DNA from: Geothrix limicola
Lineage (GTDB): Bacteria; Acidobacteriota; Holophagae; Holophagales; Holophagaceae
Direction: 5' to 3'
NCBI RefSeq assembly: GCF_030268085.1
Contig: NZ_BSDE01000003.1
Location: 687,610-745,551, forward strand
DNA length: 57,942 bases
The notes under the pieces are model-generated. The model had not been told where the DNA came from. It did no database searches and was given only the letters and a program-made list of their open reading frames with translations. The translations under genes were made by a program, and so were the position numbers. Position 1 is the stretch's first letter; each line of letters begins with the position of its first letter. This document shows, piece by piece, positions 54,861 through 57,942 of this stretch.

Positions 54861-56942
54861 GTGGCCACCCTGCGTGACGACGTGTATTCCTCTCCGAAAG
54901 CAGTTCCCAGACGATTCCGCTTCGAAGAATTTGAAGTGGACACGGAAACCGGGGAACTCCGTCTGAGTGGGGTGCGCATCCCGCTGCAGGATGTACCTTT
55001 CAGGTTTCTCACCGCGCTCCTCGAACGACCAGGTGAACTCGTCAACCGCGAGCAGCTTCGAACACGGATTTGGCCCATCGACGTAAACCTGGACTTCGAG
55101 AGTGCTCTGGACACGGCCGCTCGCAAGACTCGTCATGCGCTTGGAGATTCGGCGAAGACGCCCAGGTTGATCGAAACCCTGCCCGGGAGAGGCTATCGAT
55201 TCATGGCAGAGGTGAGCGAGGGCATGAACGGGGGCGTTCCCCCCGGGGTTCAGGCCGCATCTATCCAGCCGGATCGCGTCGTGTGGCTGAAAAATGGTAA
55301 GACCTATCCTTCAGCAAATCGATCCCAGCCTCGTTCATGGAGGCTTCCTCTAGGGATGGCTTTCGCTTTGATGCTTGTACTGACGTTTATGGGGATTCTG
55401 CTGTGGACATCCCGGCATCGTGGGCCAGAGACCGTCATCGCAAAACCCCATCCCAATGTGTTGGTTCTGCCGACCAGGGTGATAGGCCCTCCCGAAACGG
55501 CCTACCTCACGGATGCTGTACCGACGACCCTCTCGACATTACTGGCCGATGTGGAAGGCCTGGACACGAAGCTACCGCCGACTCGTCTCGAAATGGAGGC
55601 CGTCAATGGAGATCTACGAGAGGTCGCCGAACTCTACCAAGTTCGACATTTGATCACTTCGACAGTGACGGCTCGTGGTGGCAGGCTGGCGTTTGACTTT
55701 AAGCTATCGGATGCAGCGACAAGAAAGGTCATTTGGGCGCGCCAAACGGAAGGGGCCAAGAGCGAATACTGCGCCATGATTCGGATGGCTGCGAATTCAA
55801 TCAGAGAGATCCTCAAGCCAGAGAGTGTCCTGCCTGCCACGAACCAGGCCCTTGGTTCGGAACTGGAATTGACGTTGGCGGAAGGGAAGCACTTTTGCCG
55901 ACGCTACTGGCACTTGGGATTGAAACACGACTTCGACCTTGCACTAGCCGCCCTTCGACGAGCGGAAGGATTGGACGCTTCAAGGCCGGAGATCCACGCC
56001 TGGATGGCCATTCTCTTCAATGATCATTATTGGAAAACCCGAGCTCCGGGCTCTCTCAAATCAGCTAAGAGCTCCGTCGTCAGGGCCCTTGAGCTCGATC
56101 CGCACTGTGGACAGGCCTGGATGGTTCGAAGCTGGATGGAGACGAACCTCACCGTCAATGTCCCGGAGAAAGCCCTGGAATATGCCGTCAAGGCTGCCTG
56201 TTTCAATCCGCGTGATCCCAGGATTCAGCAGGGGCTGGGAACGGTCGCAGCGGGTTCGAACGGGATCTTTATTGCGACCGGAAGACGTTCCATGGAATTG
56301 GATCCTCTCGACGTAGGGGGCTATTCTTGGGCAGCACTGGGGCTGATCTGGAACGACCGAGCACAGGAAGGGCTTCCCATTGCCGAACGGGCCCTTCGCT
56401 TAGAGCCGAACAGCACCTTCAATCGGTTCCTGACCTTCTTTGCCCTATTTCGGCTCAATCGAATGGAAGAGGCACAACGGATTCTGGCTTCTGACCCAAG
56501 GGCGGAGGAATCTGGTTTTGGTGCTGATGTGATGCTTGCCATGTCGAAGGGGGATCTCGTTGGAGCTAGGAATTTGGCAAACAAGACCCTCACCAAGTGG
56601 CGGAAGCCATCTGTGGCTGGATCTATGGATTGGGCCAACCGCGCCCTCTTCTACTGCCCACTCTTGGTCCGTCTGGGGTTGAAAGAAGATGCCCTGTGGC
56701 TGCTTCAGAGAAGCCTCGAGGCGCGCAACCCGCCTCCCTTCGATTGGCTGCTGATCGATCCTGACTTGCAACAGCTTAAAATCGATCCCCGGTTCAAGAA
56801 GGTCCTTTCGGGGGCTCGAGATTTCGCGAGGGTCTGTGTCAGGCATCTGGATCAAGCACGAATCCAGAGCGAGTTGCCTTCCTATCTGGTAGGTCCCTTG
56901 GCTGAGCTGCAGACGCTCGTCAATCGACCGCTTTCTCCGTGA
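54861..56942 (+). CDS. CadC/ToxR-like membrane-anchored winged-helix regulator
   Basis: 693 residues. N-terminal OmpR/CadC-type winged helix (~15-115; FRFEEFEVDTETGELRLSGVR, LLERPGELVNREQLRTRIWP, LIETLPGRGYRFMAEV), a single transmembrane helix (~160-180; LPLGMAFALMLVLTFMGILLW) and a long C-terminal part (~180-693) with TPR-like helices (ALELDPHCGQAWMVRSWME, ERALRLEPNSTFNRFL). The geometry is that of CadC, whose periplasmic domain senses the signal and whose cytoplasmic part binds DNA. Start is GTG at 54861 with GAGG eight bases upstream. Divergent from the propeller gene, its likely target. Moderate GC compared with neighbours suggests recent acquisition. Confidence 0.82.
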   Translation: MATLRDDVYSSPKAVPRRFRFEEFEVDTETGELRLSGVRIPLQDVPFRFLTALLERPGELVNREQLRTRIWPIDVNLDFESALDTAARKTRHALGDSAKTPRLIETLPGRGYRFMAEVSEGMNGGVPPGVQAASIQPDRVVWLKNGKTYPSANRSQPRSWRLPLGMAFALMLVLTFMGILLWTSRHRGPETVIAKPHPNVLVLPTRVIGPPETAYLTDAVPTTLSTLLADVEGLDTKLPPTRLEMEAVNGDLREVAELYQVRHLITSTVTARGGRLAFDFKLSDAATRKVIWARQTEGAKSEYCAMIRMAANSIREILKPESVLPATNQALGSELELTLAEGKHFCRRYWHLGLKHDFDLALAALRRAEGLDASRPEIHAWMAILFNDHYWKTRAPGSLKSAKSSVVRALELDPHCGQAWMVRSWMETNLTVNVPEKALEYAVKAACFNPRDPRIQQGLGTVAAGSNGIFIATGRRSMELDPLDVGGYSWAALGLIWNDRAQEGLPIAERALRLEPNSTFNRFLTFFALFRLNRMEEAQRILASDPRAEESGFGADVMLAMSKGDLVGARNLANKTLTKWRKPSVAGSMDWANRALFYCPLLVRLGLKEDALWLLQRSLEARNPPPFDWLLIDPDLQQLKIDPRFKKVLSGARDFARVCVRHLDQARIQSELPSYLVGPLAELQTLVNRPLSP

Positions 56943-57025
56943 AGGGCCGAGATCCCTAACGTAGGCGCTCAGGCGTTCCTGGTCCTGGCGAAAGCGGGAG
57001 TCGAAGACCACAGCCCGTCTACGGC

Positions 57026-57812
57026 TCAAAGTGGGTCCCCACATTCCTGGATCTGCCTAGGCGTCAGGGCCTCGGGGGCGGACCGGTCGTAACCTTGCGT
57101 CTGCACGAGGATCACGCCGAGGATGGCGAGGGCCCCGCCTGCCACGGTGAGCAGGGCGGGCAGCTCGCCCAGCCACACCCAGGCGATGAAGCTGGCGAGG
57201 ACGGGCGAGAGGTACAGGAAACTCGATAGCAGCGAGGCCGGCATGCGGGAGAGGGCCAGGTTCCACAGCACGTAGGCGATGGCCGCCGGGAAGACGCCGA
57301 GATAAAGGACGGCGAAGGTGGCAGGCGGCGCGGCTACGGCGAAGCGGCGCATCAGGCTGGGCAGGAAGACGAGCATGGGCAGGGTGCCCGCCCAGATGGA
57401 GTAGCAGGTGAACTGGAGGGCCGTGTAGCGGCGAAGGCTCTGCTTCGACAGGATGGCGTAGACGGCTGCCACGGCGGCGGCGAGGAGGATGAGCAGGGCG
57501 CCCGGCGTGAAGCGCAGGCCGCCGCCGCTGCTGAGGGCGATCAGCGAAACACCGGCGAAGGCGAGGAAGATGCCACCCCATCCGAGGCGGGTCAGCCGCT
57601 CGTGGAGGAAGAGCGCCGACAGCAGGGCGGTGAAGACCGGGCCGGCGGAGATGAGCATGGAGGCGGCGCCCGCGTTGACCGTCACCTCGCCGAAATTGAG
57701 GGCCACGTGGTAGACGCTGATGCCGAGGAATCCGGCGAGGCCGATGCGGGAGAGATCGGCGCGGTCCGGCAGGCCCATGCGCGTGGCCAGTGCGAAGAGG
57801 GCGAGCACTAGC
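57026..57812 (-). pseudogene. EamA (DMT) transporter gene interrupted by an IS element
   Basis: Visible product is about 260 residues: NFGEVTVNAGAASMLISAGPVFTALLSALFLHERL, then two EamA halves with roughly eight helices (GALLILLAAAVAAVYAILSK; AVLYLGVFPAAIAYVLWNLAL; SSFLYLSPVLASFIAWVWLGE). The first 40-50 residues expected for this 290-300-residue family (first helix and start of the second) are missing at exactly the point where an IS481-type sequence begins. A GTG at 57808 could restart translation, but the membrane topology would be broken. Probable inactive drug/metabolite transporter. The missing 5' part lies beyond the window. Confidence 0.78.
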
Positions 57813-57942
57813 TGTCGTTGCCAACGAGGTTGTTCAGCCTTGTGACTGGGGGCTGACCGCCTAAGGCCGAATGAGGCCTATGGTGATTGTAGAAGTGGAG
57901 CCAGGCGCTGAGTGCTTGGTTTCGTTCATTTGAACTCTGCCA
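57808..57942 (-). CDS. IS481-family transposase, C-terminal end (partial)
   Basis: 44 residues are visible before the right edge: SNERNQALSAWLHFYNHHRP followed by HSALGGQPPVTRLNNLVGND and S. The YNHHRPHSALGG stretch is the end of the integrase-core (rve) domain of IS481/IS3-type transposases. The element's own sequence ends in GACA, and the stop codon TAG is completed by bases of the target site (GCTAGT on this strand). The rest of the gene lies outside the window. Confidence 0.85.
   Translation of the reverse strand, partial: WQSSNERNQALSAWLHFYNHHRPHSALGGQPPVTRLNNLVGNDS
57813..57942 (-). mobile_element. Right end of an IS481-family insertion sequence
   Basis: The end starts with TGTCGTTGCCAACGAGG at 57813, i.e. 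with TGT as usual for the family. Directly flanking it is ACTAGC (57807-57812), matching NCTAGN, the known preferred and duplicated target of Bordetella IS481. The insertion interrupts an EamA transporter gene. Only one end is in the window, so the target duplication cannot be verified. Confidence 0.82.

Overview
The window comes from a GC-rich, anaerobic or facultative Gram-negative bacterium that respires through multiheme cytochromes and ferments amino acids. The combination of an outer-membrane porin/multiheme cytochrome cluster, an OmcA/MtrC-type decaheme lipoprotein, 2-oxoacid:ferredoxin oxidoreductases, ADP-forming acyl-CoA synthetase and an Nfn-type transhydrogenase fits an iron-reducing Acidobacteriota of the Geothrix/Holophaga type. 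That assignment is an inference from gene content; no rRNA or tRNA gene was seen, and no CRISPR array.

Layout. 1-4082 (minus): iorA, iorB and a fused ADP-forming acyl-CoA synthetase cut by the left edge, a unit for oxidising aryl-2-oxoacids to acyl-CoA and harvesting ATP. 4083-4579: an AT-rich control region with an inverted repeat. 4580-10024 (plus): beta-barrel, pentaheme cytochrome, 5(+1)-heme lipoprotein and decaheme lipoprotein, read as a candidate extracellular electron conduit; a small exported helix-hairpin-helix protein follows. 10707-11814: two convergent, closely related Rrf2-type Fe-S regulators. 11959-19413 (minus): DHOD-like protein, pyruvate:ferredoxin oxidoreductase, and a single 924-residue polypeptide fusing a hemerythrin domain to both halves of an Nfn-type transhydrogenase. 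19572-22166: CHASE-domain hybrid histidine kinase.

22907-25476 (plus): a phenylalanine leader peptide and terminator precede pheA and a class II DAHP synthase. 25678-31890: a very large PKD-repeat lipoprotein, a small barrel and a short membrane protein. 31898-45003: exported isoaspartyl peptidase, moaA, an unrecognised 413-residue protein, a 2OG-Fe(II) oxygenase, recA, a second hybrid kinase with a partner protein, a palindromic intergenic repeat, a glycosyltransferase, a ClC channel and a cation/proton antiporter. 45017-50030 (minus): a cobalamin riboswitch drives a TonB receptor, a 36-codon small ORF, binding protein, permease and ATPase. 50099-53553: methylthioadenosine phosphorylase and partner, SRPBCC/MarR pair and an M23 peptidase. 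53611-56942: a divergent pair (exported beta-propeller; membrane-anchored winged-helix regulator) with visibly lower GC. 57026-57942: an EamA transporter gene interrupted by an IS481-family element whose end sits on an NCTAGN target.

Functionally, the left third is redox metabolism: IorAB and PFOR generate reduced ferredoxin, the Nfn fusion would exchange electrons between ferredoxin, NADH and NADPH, and the cytochrome cluster could dispose of electrons outside the cell. CRP/FNR-like palindromes and Rrf2 genes sit between these blocks and may coordinate them. The strongest novelty candidates are the hemerythrin-Nfn fusion, the previously easy-to-miss leader peptide upstream of pheA, and the small ORF inside the cobalamin operon.
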